Assembly: GCA_025435555.1 (NCBI GenBank)
Contig: JAIWWG010000009.1
Coordinates: forward strand, 62,001 to 126,000
Length of the DNA stretch: 64,000 nt
Source: Chytriomyces cf. hyalinus JEL632
Lineage: Eukaryota > Chytridiomycota > Chytridiomycetes > Chytridiales > Chytriomycetaceae
Reading direction: 5' to 3'
The notes below the pieces were generated by a model. It was not told where the DNA came from. It made no database searches and saw nothing but the letters and a program-made list of their open reading frames with translations. The position numbers and the translations under genes are program-made. Below are positions 32,868 to 43,578 of the stretch, in pieces (positions within the stretch are counted from its first letter, which is position 1; each line of letters opens with the position of its first letter).

Positions 32868-35428
32868 ATGTTCCAAGTGGAAAGATACGGAGAGGAGAAG
32901 CGAGTTACAAGCACGGCGAAAGACACGGCCAAGAGCAGCAGTAAGACCCACAGAGATGCGAAAGAAGGAGACGAGAGCGAGAGGTCCACCGGCGGAAAGG
33001 GCCCGTCTTGGCGAGACATCAAGAGCAAGAAGAAGAGATGGGCTGAGGAAATTGAGCGCGAGATGGACGCTAAGCGTGGGGAGGCTGCAAGTGTCCAGGC
33101 AGACAAGCATCCACACCAGGGCGACACCAACAACGTGACCGAGAAACACTCCAAAAAAAGGACTCGTGGCGGCGCAAAGAACAGAGAAAAGAGGGCTAAG
33201 TTGGTCGCTGACTCGGAGCCAATCATCGAAGCAGTTTCGATTTCAGCTCCTGAGGAAGACCGCACTGAACCGCAATTGGAGAATGATGCGGAGGTGGATC
33301 CAAATTCTGCCCTGGTCAATTCAGCCATGATGGAATCAGATTCTCCAAATGCTGGTGCAAGCGATGAACCAATTGCTGACGCTGAGGAAGACTCGGAACC
33401 TGCCGTAACTGAAGCGGAGCCAGTTGCATCGAAATCTCCCTCGAAACTAGTTCAGCCCAGCTTGAAATCACAAGGTCTACCTCACTGGTTGGCAAATCCC
33501 ATCCGTATCCCTTCAACCCTATTATCAAAGACTGAAACTTCAAGCATCGCGAACTCAAATTACAACCTTTCGAAACACACTCAAGCGCGACTCTCAACTC
33601 AAGGCATTGACCATCTCTTCCCTGTCCAGCAAGCCGTGCTTCCACGACTCCTTCTTTCGCGCTTTTCATCGTCACCCCGAACTCCACCAGGAGATTTGCT
33701 TGTATCCTCTGCAACTGGATCTGGAAAAACGTTGGCATATGTTCTCCCGATCCTCGAATGCCTGATTTCCGGAACCTTTTCAGTGTCTTCTTCTTCTGCC
33801 GCATATTCAAATATGGGTCGAGTTATACCCCGCCTGCGTGCCCTGATTGTCGTTCCCACACGCGATTTGGCAGTGCAAGTCAAAACCACATTCGAACAAG
33901 TTTCAAAAGGAAGTCAACTTCGAATTGGCGTTGTCACTGGGTCCATCAGTTTTCATGCTGAGCAGGAAATGCTTGTGGAGACGATTAATGGTCAGTTTGG
34001 GGGCAGTCGCGATGTTGGGACTGAAAATGCGATTCAGATGGGGGAGCAGTTGCAGCAGAGCTCGAGTAAAGTGGATATTGTTGTTGCTACACCGGGTAGG
34101 CTGACGGATCATTTGAAGGGAACGCCGGGCTTTACCTTGCGGCATTTGAGATTTCTGGTGTTGGACGAGGTAATTGCGTTCTTCTTCGCCTTCGATGTTA
34201 TATGCGCTGACTCTGATTTATTTCGCATGATGTTCAGGCAGACAGATTATTGGTGCAAGATTATCATGGATGGCTGAACCTTGTTCTGAATGCAGTGAAA
34301 TCGGACGCTCCAACTGCCGAATACGGCGCATCAGGGATGGACGGCGAGAGCGTCATTGCGGCTCATTACAAAAACCGTTATGACCGATACCTGTCAAGTG
34401 GTTGTGTTGCTCCAGTGGAACCAAGTGATGATACTGAATGTGGGAAGCTGTGGACTCAACGCGGGCTTCAGATGGATAACCTTCATGCACCTCTACATAA
34501 TGTATTGTCACTACGGCATGAGCATATTCAGAAACTGGATGACGATAATATTCGAATCGCGAAAAGTGGATCTTATTTGCTCCGTCATCATACACCACTG
34601 CAAAAACTCCTTTTCTCTGCAACACTGACGCGAAATCCAGAAAAGATTGCAGCACTCCAATTGGTTAACCCCACGTATATTGCAGTTGCGAACGCCATCT
34701 CAACGCTGGACGAAGATACACCCCTCGGAGGTCAAGACGGCGACGATGAAACCGAGAAATTCACGGCCCCGCCCACGTTGAAGGAGCACATGATTGTCGT
34801 GCCTTCAGCATCTTCGAAACCGTTGATTCTGATGCATATCCTGTTTAACCTCAATTTGCGGGGACTCTTGATATTCACACGGAGTGTCGAAAGTGCGCAT
34901 CGTCTTGCCTCGTTGATTGGATCTGTTGCAGCCATTCAGGCAACCAACGAACCGTCCGCAAGTGGGGTTACTGCGCGGGCTATTACCAGCGACCTTGGTA
35001 CTCAGGAACGAAAACGCGTGATTGCACGTTTCAAGGCGGGGAACGTGTCGTGTCTTGTCGCGTCTGATGTGATGGCACGTGGAATGGATTTGGGAGAAAG
35101 TCTGCTTGGAGTTGTCAATTATGATGTACCTACCGGATCAGGTGGGAGTGGGGAGGCTGGGGATGGTGGCGGTGGTGTTAAGACGTATGTTCATCGTGTT
35201 GGGAGAACTGCCCGTGCAGGTAGAGAAGGTCAGGCATGGAGTCTTGTTGAGGAAAGAGAGGCAAGGTGGTTTAAGAAGGATGTGTTGGCTGGTGTACGGC
35301 GAGTAGGGGGCGAGAAGGGCGTGTTGAGGGTTAAAGTTGGTGTGGAGGATGTTGGAGAGGAGTTGAAGGCAGCGTATGAAACTGCGTTGGGTCAATTATC
35401 TGCGCTTGTGAAAGGCCCGGGACGATAG
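32868..35428 (+). CDS. DBP6: DEAD-box RNA helicase, DDX51/Dbp6 type
   Basis: Nucleolar ATP-dependent RNA helicase for 60S ribosomal subunit assembly. Two exons (32868-34169, 34238-35428; 68-nt intron) give 830 aa. A charged 200-residue head is followed by the helicase core. Motifs are: I SATGSGKT, Ia PTRDLA, Ib ATPGRL, II DEAD (split by the intron, DE/AD), III SAT, IV LLIFTRS, V ASDVMARGMDLG and VI HRVGRTARAG. The DEADRLLVQDYHGWL run after motif II and the position of the insert match DDX51/Dbp6 rather than other DEAD proteins. Two fragments copied from the second half lie downstream (37.7 and 38.8 kb). Divergent to the LRR gene. Confidence 0.9.
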
Positions 35429-35816
35429 ATTTGTTCTGTGAAGGTTTTCGGGATGGGACGACAGACTTTCTGCTCAGTTTTCCAATCAAGTTTTGCAAAA
35501 GAGAGGTGGCAGTTTATTTGACGTCAGAATTTTTACCCGCTGGTTACAACAAAGGGACTCACTGAATGCCTCTGACAACCTTCTCCGCCGCTACATTTCC
35601 AGCACCACCAGAAACGAATCAAGTTGCGGCTGCAAAGCGAACCAGATAGACGGGCTTTCTTCAATAACGCATGCAGAGTCGTTATAAACCAGACCGCACT
35701 GGTGCTCACATCTGGACATTTTGAGTGCAATTTTGTTGATAAGCAGTCCCATCGATCAGGTTTTTATAAATGTAAATCGCACTTTTTAAGAGGACAAAAA
35801 AAATCGAGTTGTTTTT
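35429..35816. other. Convergent 3' region, no gene seen
   Basis: Between the helicase stop and the stop of the GPI-type protein; no coding frame supported. Confidence 0.45.
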
Positions 35817-37148
35817 TTAAACGGAAAAGAACGAAAGAAGCAAGGCAGCCACAGACGCGACTGGAATAAAAGCCGACGATTTCGATGTCTGCGCAGCGCC
35901 AGTGGATTTCACAGCAGCCGTAGCCGTCACGTTGGCATCTTTTTCAAATTCCTTTGGATCGTAGGCTTGCAGATCGTCATCCTTCGCCTGGGAATATGCC
36001 ACACAACGGCTTAGCGTCAAATCGAAATTTACTGTGTGAATTTTACGTACCTCTGCCCAGTACCAGTAGTAGCTATCTTCACCCGGCAAAGCCTTGAAAT
36101 CTCTTGTTTGTCTGACAGCAAGGGAATTATTTAGAGTCTCACATCTCATACATGATGACCAAAAAAACCCGAGCCTCACCTTCTGAAATTCACCATCATG
36201 GCAGTTTTACCGTCATAGTCGGGCTTGCAGTACAAGTCACAACCAAGGTCAGTGAAGCAAGGGAACTTGAAACCACACTGGGTCGCTGGTGTGAGTGGAT
36301 CTCCAGGAGCGTCCCTGATGGTATTGCCGCACCAGCAGTCTCTGCTCTGCTTGACTCCGGCAAGGGTAGTTGCATTTGTAATGCGTTTGTACGACGCCGC
36401 GTCAAAGAAGTAGAATTCCCATTGACCAGCTTGTGTATCTTTCTCGTCATTCTGGGGGAAAAAACATGAAACGCGTAAATGAAAAGAAAAACTTTTTTTG
36501 TGCAAAAGGCAACGCGTACCGCCACAAAGTAGAAGTCGTTCACAGAAACTGGGGACTTCTCAAGGAACCAGAGGTCAACCTCGTTATAATCGCAAAGGTA
36601 GGATCCGTCATCCATAAGGTCACAGCCGCGCTTGAAGGCGCCTTCGGTTTGCCGTTTCAGGAGTTGTTGTTTAGCCTTCATCGCGCTCTTGAGGGTCGTG
36701 GAAATTGCAGGTGTGCATTTTCTGGTGGCAGGATTGAACACTCGGCACTTCTGGCACACCTTTGCTGGGTCTGGGTTGCTGTGGGCGTTGGAAGCTTGAC
36801 TGACCAAAATGAGGGGAATAAAGACGTACCAAATAAGTGAAAGTTTTTGAAGTTGGCCAGGGTCCTTGCCGACGGACAGATGGTCGTCAAATTCAAGAAG
36901 GGCTTCTCTCTCAGGACAGTATCAAGGCCACAGGACCTTGTGGTGATGTTGGATGGGAAGACAAACTTCTGCAAGTCCGGAGTCACTTGCACGTTCTTGC
37001 TGTTGCACTGGAAAGCGGTGTTGCCAAACTGAACAATGGTCGACCTCTCAACAGCAACGAGTTTAGAGCCGGTGTTGCTGGCGACGGCCGCCAGCGCGGG
37101 GGCTGTGAGAGCAGCGATAAGAAACGCGAGAGCCGCGTTGAGAATCAT
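35817..37148 (-). CDS. Secreted Cys-rich protein, probably GPI-anchored
   Basis: Begins MILNAALAFLIAALTAPALA, a signal peptide, and ends SSAFIPVASVAALLLSFFSV, a hydrophobic tail of the GPI-addition type preceded by small residues. Between them are about five exons (introns around 36800, 36470, 36120-36170 and 36005-36045) encoding Cys-containing segments: CQKCRVFNPATRKC, KRGCDLMDDGSYLC, SRDCWCGNTI, CGFKFPCFTDLGCDLYCKP. Many cysteines and Asn-x-Thr sites fit a disulfide-rich cell-surface protein. I do not recognise the family; a wall or surface role is inferred from the two terminal signals. Exon edges are approximate. Confidence 0.68.
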
Positions 37149-37739
37149 TCGTAAAAGAGTGAGATTGACTCGTTCAATTAAGCGCGGGAAAAGTCGCTCC
37201 AACGAAAAATCATGAGACTGATTTGGGTGAGTGATCTCATGTGCATTTTGCATTGATTGACAGGTTTGATTGACGGCACATGTGACTGATTAGTGAGCTC
37301 AGCAAGAGACTTGCTGGGTTTGCTGAACGCGACATTTGTTGAGTCATAACCGTTTGATCCCGCTGAGAAGGATGGAACAGAGAACGCATGTCCGAGATGG
37401 TCATGCATGCACGGGCTCCTGAGCCGTGTGTTTCGATGGGTCGGAACCCTGTGAGAAGTTGATCAAATTTTTAAACACAATCCCTTGCCCGTAAATGATA
37501 TGCACATGCAGTGCTGCGTCATTCAGGCCCCCCTGTCGTGTCGCTTTGCGCTGGGACATGGAGAAATATCCAATCCAGCAAACAAACTCAAACCAGCTCC
37601 AGGAATTGAATGTGCGGTCGCTTTGATTTACTAGCCGATAAATTTCATGCCCCCACGCGTCCTTGACAACGATGGTTTGGCCGCGAGTGCCAGTTTGAAT
37701 ATACCTTGTCAGCGAATCGCCGTTGCGAAAATGGCAGCC
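37149..37739. other. Intergenic, promoter of the secreted protein; start of the relic region
   Basis: No conserved gene. A frame beginning at 37647 (MPPRVLDNDGLAASAS) runs into the helicase-derived fragment and is likely fortuitous. Confidence 0.4.
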
Positions 37740-37831
37740 TCCAATCTCTATGGAAATGCTGCATATGAAACGGCGTTGGGTGAATTAGCTGCCACTGGAG
37801 AAGGGCCCGGGAACATACATTTGTTCAATGA
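37740..37831 (+). pseudogene. Fragment copied from the 3' end of the Dbp6-like gene
   Basis: Bases around 37763-37831 resemble the end of the helicase gene at about 35369-35438: GCATATGAAACGGCGTTGGG against GCGTATGAAACTGCGTTGGG, then GGGCCCGGGA and CATTTGTTC, corresponding to its C-terminal residues YETALG and GPG. The fragment is out of gene context and cannot be functional. Confidence 0.6.
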
Positions 37832-38214
37832 AGAGTATGGAAAATCACTCATTCGGTGCGCAGTGCACCTGAATACCAATGTTGGCATTCAAGGTATAAG
37901 ATTCTCTCCGACAGTGGCGCAAATAACACTGCGCAGTGTCAGTCTCATGGCCGAAATGAGAGCGCAAATTCTCGCGATCGAGTTTGAGGACTCGTATGCA
38001 CGCTTCACTGGATTTGGATTTCTTTTCCAAAACTTGATTAAACATTCTTCTGTTCTGTGATCCCCCAGCCAACGCACCTCCAGTCACGTACGGCATGGCC
38101 GTCTATAAGCTGGCTGTCTTTGACGGCGTTGATGATGTTGTTGGAGCCACGTGAGAGACCCGAGCCTCTTTCGGAAGCTCGGGTTCGGAGAATAAGTTGC
38201 AATCAACCTGGCAT

Positions 38215-38756
38215 ATTCCAGCTTCAAATCAGCAGTTACGACAAGGGACCAAGTCTGTCTTTTTTGATGGCAGCGTGTTGATCCTGAAGCCGTTCCTTTG
38301 TTCGCACAGAAAGCCTCGCGCGCTGTCAAGGACATTATTGACAATCACCTGAAGAGCGCTGGCGTCGACTCGGTGCATCAAGTCCAAAACTGTGTCCTGT
38401 TGTGTGCTACTTGTCACGGACAGTTTGATGCGCTCAAACGGTACAATTGATGTCGGTGACCGTCGCCTGATTGCCAAAATTGTCAACTTGACAAATCAGA
38501 GCTTATGGTCAGCAAACATCAACGCAGAGGACAAGCCCAGAACATTGATACCTGTGCTGACCTGGACCGCCGGTTCATTTTCCTGACAATGACACGAGCA
38601 CGCATCCCAACCACGCTGCCCTTGCGTTTCATAAGGCGGCATGTCTGATTTGGAGAACGGCTGGAGCTGGTGATGTTAGAGAAAATGTCTGCTTTAATGA
38701 AGGGGATGTCGAAATTCGTTTGGCAAAGGTGGCAAACAGGTTGCGGAATTTGTAAT
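38215..38756 (+). pseudogene. Decayed HNH-nuclease-like gene, copy B
   Basis: Aligns with copy A (21690-22412) over most of its length, with many substitutions and small gaps in both. The best preserved part encodes NCVLLCATCHGQFDALKR (38388-38441, with a stop soon after) and RRLIAKIVNLTNQ. Copy B keeps the His of the CHxxFD pattern that copy A has lost (CATCHGQFD against CPTCRVQFD). Several frame breaks remain, so it is a relic. A preceding stretch near 38080-38150 (VTYGMAVYKLAVFDG) could be an older N-terminal part. Confidence 0.58.
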
Positions 38757-38811
38757 GATCTTATTTCTTATGGTGGTTGGGCAAGTAATAAATAGCCTGC
38801 ATTCAACCTTA

Positions 38812-39108
38812 ATTTGAGCGGTCTCTTGATATGTACGCAGAGTGTCGAAAGCGCGCACCGTCTTGCTTTGCTGATTGGATCAGTCACTGCAATTCAGGCA
38901 ACCAACAAAGTATACTGCAAGGCTGGTTACTGCGCAAGCTATTACCAATGAAGTTGGCACTCAGGAACGAAAAAAGCGCGTGATTGCAAGTTTTTCAGGG
39001 CAGGGAGCGTGTCTTGTAGCTTCTAGCGTCATGACACGCGTAATAGATTTGGGAGAAAGCATGTGCGGGGTTGTCAAATAGGATTGTACCTACAGGCCTC
39101 AGGCGGGA
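38812..39108 (+). pseudogene. Fragment copied from the core of the Dbp6-like gene
   Basis: Similar to about 34850-35135 of the helicase gene: shared GAGTGTCGAAAG, ATTCAGGCAACCAAC, CTCAGGAACGAAAA and GATTTGGGAGAAAG. Insertions, an extra AA after GGAACGAAAA, and in-frame stops (TAG after GTTGTCAAA) break the frame. It covers motifs IV to V (LDLGESMCGVV-type end). With the 37.75-kb piece this shows that part of the helicase gene was copied into this region and decayed. Confidence 0.75.
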
Positions 39109-40328
39109 TCGGACTCATTATGGTAGCAGTACACGTTAAATGAAAAAATGTTGACGCTCAAAGAGTTTCGAAAGTGAGGGTGCGAAAAAAAAAAGTGGCT
39201 GTTGCTTGAACTCACGGAAAGAAATGGGAGCGCACAAACTTTGGGTATGATTTCGAGGATGGTCCATGTGCACACATGCTTGTCTGTTTGATTCGAACTG
39301 GCGAGGGGGAGGTTGCATGCATTCACGGCGTTACCGTGTTTCTCTTGGTAATGAGTTCAAGTGTTGATTACCTTCGTTCAGCTGTCGGTAAGTGTATCTC
39401 CTTTTGTCGGCAGTGAAAACGAGCGCTTCCTTATTTGGAGACCATCTGGTCGCAAAAAGTTGGGAGATGAACCTCCGTCACAACTTGCCCGACAGACAAC
39501 AAATGCACAAAGATAACATACCTGACACGATACATGAACAGATCCACGCTATTTCCACGGCTGCCTAGTACCATACTTATATACATCCAGATGAGCTGGT
39601 GTTGTACGCGCACCACAGAGCATCTCACTCACCGAGGGCAGAATCTTGATCCCCTCATACAATTCTTTCACGAGACTGATTCAGACTGCGAGATGCCACA
39701 GCCCGTTCAAGGCCACAGCAGCGAGAGCCGTAATGATTATCGCCGCTGCATGTGTATGAGATGCTTGAAGGATTCGGGAGTCCAAGTGAGAGATTTCCCA
39801 GCTGGCAAGGGTCCACACACCCGAGGTATTGTTCATGAGGTTCTTTCTTCGTGGGAGGGGGCAAGGCAGTGAGTTGTTGAAGTTCAGAAGGAGGCGGAAT
39901 TAATGAAAGAGATAGTTCCCGAATCGATTCAGCTGAAAGTCCGGGTTGTTTTGTCGTCCTTGTCTTTCCTTGATTTTGACGGCGGAGACATCTTTCGTTG
40001 GAGCGACTGGCTGTCTGTTGTGAAGGCGTTGGTTGATGAGTTGAAGCTTTGTCTCGATGAGGCGGGTTCGGTTGGATGGCCAATTCAAGATTTTGGGGCT
40101 GGCTAGACTGACGACTTCTCCCTTGGCACCGCGGCTCACAGCGCGGCTTCCCCAATAATTTGTGTATTCAACAACAACAGACTCTGAAGTACGAAACTAA
40201 ACTATCTTGTAAATAAGCGACAGGAGAGTGGTGGGAACACTTCAAAAACAGAAAGCAACAGTAATAAAAGATGGAAAGCGCACTTGAAACAGCATGTGTT
40301 TGATTTCGGAGCACAGACGGAGGATTGT
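39109..40328. other. Intergenic; one unresolved minus-strand frame
   Basis: Mostly without coding evidence. A minus-strand ATG at 40139 opens MSRGAKGEVVSLASPK for 79 codons, and another frame further on reads HTHAAAIIITALAAVAL, a hydrophobic stretch. They might be exons of one small membrane protein, but I could not find convincing splice signals and no family is recognised. Confidence 0.35.
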
Positions 40329-42156
40329 TTACTGCTGCTTGCATTCGGCTGGCTTCTCACCATCCGCACCAGCTCCACCTTCCTCATCATCATCGTCCTC
40401 ATCATCGCCTCCGTCAAACTCGTCTTCATCGAATTCTATCATTTCGAGAAAAGTTAAAGTTTGTTTTTCACTAAAATACTACGCGTTCACTCACCATCGT
40501 ATTCATCGTCGTCTTCGTACTGCAGAGCCTTTCCAGTGAACCAGTCAACTGCGTGGGGAATAATCTTCTCCTTGATGAGCTCTCCAATCTCGTAATCCAT
40601 CTCCAACTTGGAGTCAATGTCCTCATCGATGTCTTCGTCATCTTCAGTGGGTGGTTTAGGTGGGTTGAAGAAGGAGAAGAATGTTGGCGCTGGGACAGTT
40701 TTCTTGACAGTGCGGGTCTTGTTGGTGGCTGCAAACAGAGAGCCGGATAGAATTAGAGTACGAACAGCAGGAATACCAAAAATAACTCAACTCTTGTGAC
40801 GTTGAGTCTTGACTTCAACAGTCACACTCAGGTCCTTGTCGTCCTTCCACTCAATCTTGGTTCTGTCAACAAAATACCATGGTGAGCTACTTTTACAAAA
40901 CCCATCCTCAGTCCAACTCAGCGTACCCTTCAGCGTGGTCGTAGACGACATCGCCGTAAGAAGTGTCAGGGGAATTAATGAGGAAGTAAGTCTTTTCCAA
41001 CTTTGTGTTTGAAAAGAATTCGTTTTCTGAGAAAAAGAATTCGAGCTTGAAGCCCTGTTTGCGCGATACGAAAATCGTGGATATTTAGTCATTAAATGAT
41101 TAGTAATCTAAAGACACTCACTGGGTTGTCTGGCAAGTAGGCGTACTTGATGTTGACCAAAGCCTTCAACGCCTCCTCATCCCGTTCAGTAATGAATTCG
41201 CTGATGGCGCTGTTGGTTTTCAAGGCAGTCAGCCAGAATTCGGGGATACCCTTTGTTGCCTTGTCCGATGGCTTTGATGCGGTCTTTTGGTTTTTCCGAT
41301 TTGACGTATGTTCGAAATAAAAAAAAAAACGTGGGTAAGCAAGGATTAACAACTCCACGACTGAATGTCGGTCGAACCTTCTCTTCCTCCTCATCATCGC
41401 CTTCCTCGGGTTCACGGTGAGCTTCCGCGTCAGTTGGTTCGACATCCCCAGACACGATTTTCGCACGCTTTCATGTCCAAGCACAGAATGAATTATAGCA
41501 CAATTTAGCAACCCATGAATCGAGTTTTGATAGTGCTTTTGAAGTCACCTGGTCGTACAATGGCTGATGCTGGGTCAAGTATTTCTTTTCGAGGGCAAGG
41601 ACTTCTTCACGGAACTTTGCTTCCAACTCAGAGTGCTTGTCCTGTCAACAAGATATCATGTTATATTATCTTTCTCTTTCGCGTATGGGTGATGATCGAT
41701 TGAAAAATGGTTCACCAAACCTGAATGTTCCGCAGGGCGTCGACACGACGCTTCACATCGGCGGGGAGATCTGCAATGTACGAAGACGGTTTACCGACAA
41801 GTCCGTTGAGGCGTTGCTGTGGTTAAGTTGGTATGGAGCACAGTTAGTTAATGAGCGAGCAATGAGCGAGTGATGAGGGGGAGCGCATAAGCAAGCATGT
41901 AGCACACACATGCAAACAAGAACACATACACACCTGGAGGGCACCAAGCACAGCTGGGTGCTGGAACACGCCGCTCAGTTTGTTACCTTTGGATGAGATT
42001 CAAGAAACGTTAACGGGACGGCGTCTCTTGACAATGACAACGGCATCTCACGCACCTTGCACTTCAGTAATCTGAGACTGTTTGAACGAAGCCAGGTCCG
42101 GGTCAATGCACTTGCGAAGGACGTCAAACGAGAGCGGCCAAGAAGCAACATACCAT
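40329..42156 (-). CDS. NAP1: Nucleosome assembly protein NAP1
   Basis: Histone H2A-H2B chaperone. Multi-exon gene; family segments in order are HPAVLGALQ and [33 protein letters not shown]; an acidic stretch (EEGDDEEEE); [11 protein letters not shown] and [40 protein letters not shown]; the signature QRHK and TRTVKKTVP-type run; FFSFFNPP; a long acidic tail; and the end PAECKQQ, identical in pattern to the CaaX-like end of animal NAP1L1. No ATG precedes the first coding exon in frame unless the start codon at 42156 is followed directly by a 43-nt intron (GTATGT...GCAAG), giving [10 protein letters not shown]. Divergent from MDM33 with 89 bp between starts. The identity is firm; exon edges are approximate. 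Confidence 0.9.
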
Positions 42157-42245
42157 TTTTGGTTCCGATTTTATTTTATGTAAAAAAAAGCAAAAGATCC
42201 CATATAAAAGTAACCACCAGTGTCCAACAAGTCGGTGTCAAGTCC
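42157..42245. promoter_or_regulatory. Divergent promoter of NAP1 and MDM33
   Basis: 89 bp between the inferred starts. A TATAAAA at about 42202-42208 on the plus strand could serve MDM33. The A/T-rich part near 42168-42190 could serve either gene. Confidence 0.5.
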
Positions 42246-43456
42246 ATGCACGCTGCCAACCCCACGCGCATGTTTCGGACACATATTCCGCTGCTCGGAC
42301 TCTCTTCAAGGGTCTTGCGCTTCAATTCCGCAGTCTTTGTTCCATTCATATCCAGACGATTCTCTGCCCCAGTGACTCCCACCACTCCGCAACCACCCTC
42401 CTCAGCCGCGCCTTCAGCAGTCCCACGATCCACGCAACCAATCATCCCACGATCCACGCAGCCAATCAAAGCCGCTCCCAAGCAGCACACTCAGTCCCTT
42501 GTCCATACATTCAACCAAGAATACCTTCCCGCTCTTTCCACATTCATGAACAAAGTGACGGGGTACGACTCGGTCGTTGAGCGTAAAATGCGCGTCGAAG
42601 CAAAGGGAAACCAGCTGAAGGACGCGTCTCGAAGCTTGGAAGACGCCAAGGTCAAATACGAAGACAGCATTGACGAGCGGCGGCGCTGTCAGAAGGAGAT
42701 AAATTCTCTTTTGCAGCGGAAAGATTCGTGGAGTACGTTTGCTTTTTTACATTATGAGTATTCTGAGTGACCTCCCTCCCTTTGTGTGCTTTGCAGTCGA
42801 CCAGGATATTCTGCAGTTTACGACTCTGTACCGCAAAGATCATACCCTCGAAGCCAAAGAAACGGATACAAAAGTTGCGTACAAGGCTGCTTCTGTGCAG
42901 TATGATACCATCAACACGGACTACTTGTCGCTCATTCGGGAGCGGTATATTGATGAGCAACTGTACAGTGACAAGGTTGGAAGCCTTCTTTTGCCAAATT
43001 TCATCCATCCAACTTACATTCCTATTTTGGTAGATCCGAGCAGCAAGCGTGTACTGGACGATTCTCCACTTGTCCATTTTCTTAATCTTTAGTCTTGTTG
43101 GATGGGGACTCAAAGTGCGGGACCGAGAAGCGTTGCTTGCTGGCGTAGAGGAGATTTTTGCAAAATCTTTAGCCACGCAGTCGCTGGAGAACGCAAATAC
43201 AGATTTCGCGAAATTGGTCGCGAAAGACGGTACTATGGTTGCAGACGGTTCGACTCGTGCTGAATCAGTGGTAACAGATGGGACTTCCACGCCTCATGAA
43301 ACCAACAGTAATGAAGGGACATTTCTGTTTCGCGGTGCCACAACGTGGGTTGCAGATCGGTTGCGAATTCCAAGGGAGGATGCATCGTTTGTTGTGGGAC
43401 TGTGTTTGGGGGCAGCGGTTAGCTTTACCGTGTGCGTTGCAGGACTGCAGTACTGA
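42246..43456 (+). CDS. MDM33: Mdm33/She9, mitochondrial inner-membrane protein
   Basis: Three exons (42246-42732, 42797-42975, 43034-43456; introns 64 and 58 nt) give 362 aa in frame. In yeast Mdm33 sits in the inner membrane and affects fission and lipid homeostasis. The N-terminus is a mitochondrial presequence (Arg/Ser-rich, ending near SRRFSAP). The conserved part follows: VTGYDSV, a long coiled coil, EINSLLQRKDSW, ILQFTTLYRKDH and YIDEQLYSDKIR. Then comes a first membrane segment (YWTILHLSIFLIFSLVGWG), and a second one near the C-terminus (FVVGLCLGAAVSFTVCV). The layout of coiled coil then two membrane helices matches the family. Confidence 0.9.
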
Positions 43457-43578
43457 TCATGACAACAAACTGATACAATAAGACGGAATAATTGCGTTCC
43501 AAACTGCAGAATACGAAATGAGATTTCGAAACCTTTTTTGCCCTTCAACATAAATTTTAGACTCGCCCTTAGACAGCC

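Noticed and set aside
39655-40155. A 166-codon minus-strand frame (MGKPRCEPRCQGRSRQ)
   Set aside because: Low complexity, no domain, and overlapping alternative frames are equally plausible; left unannotated.
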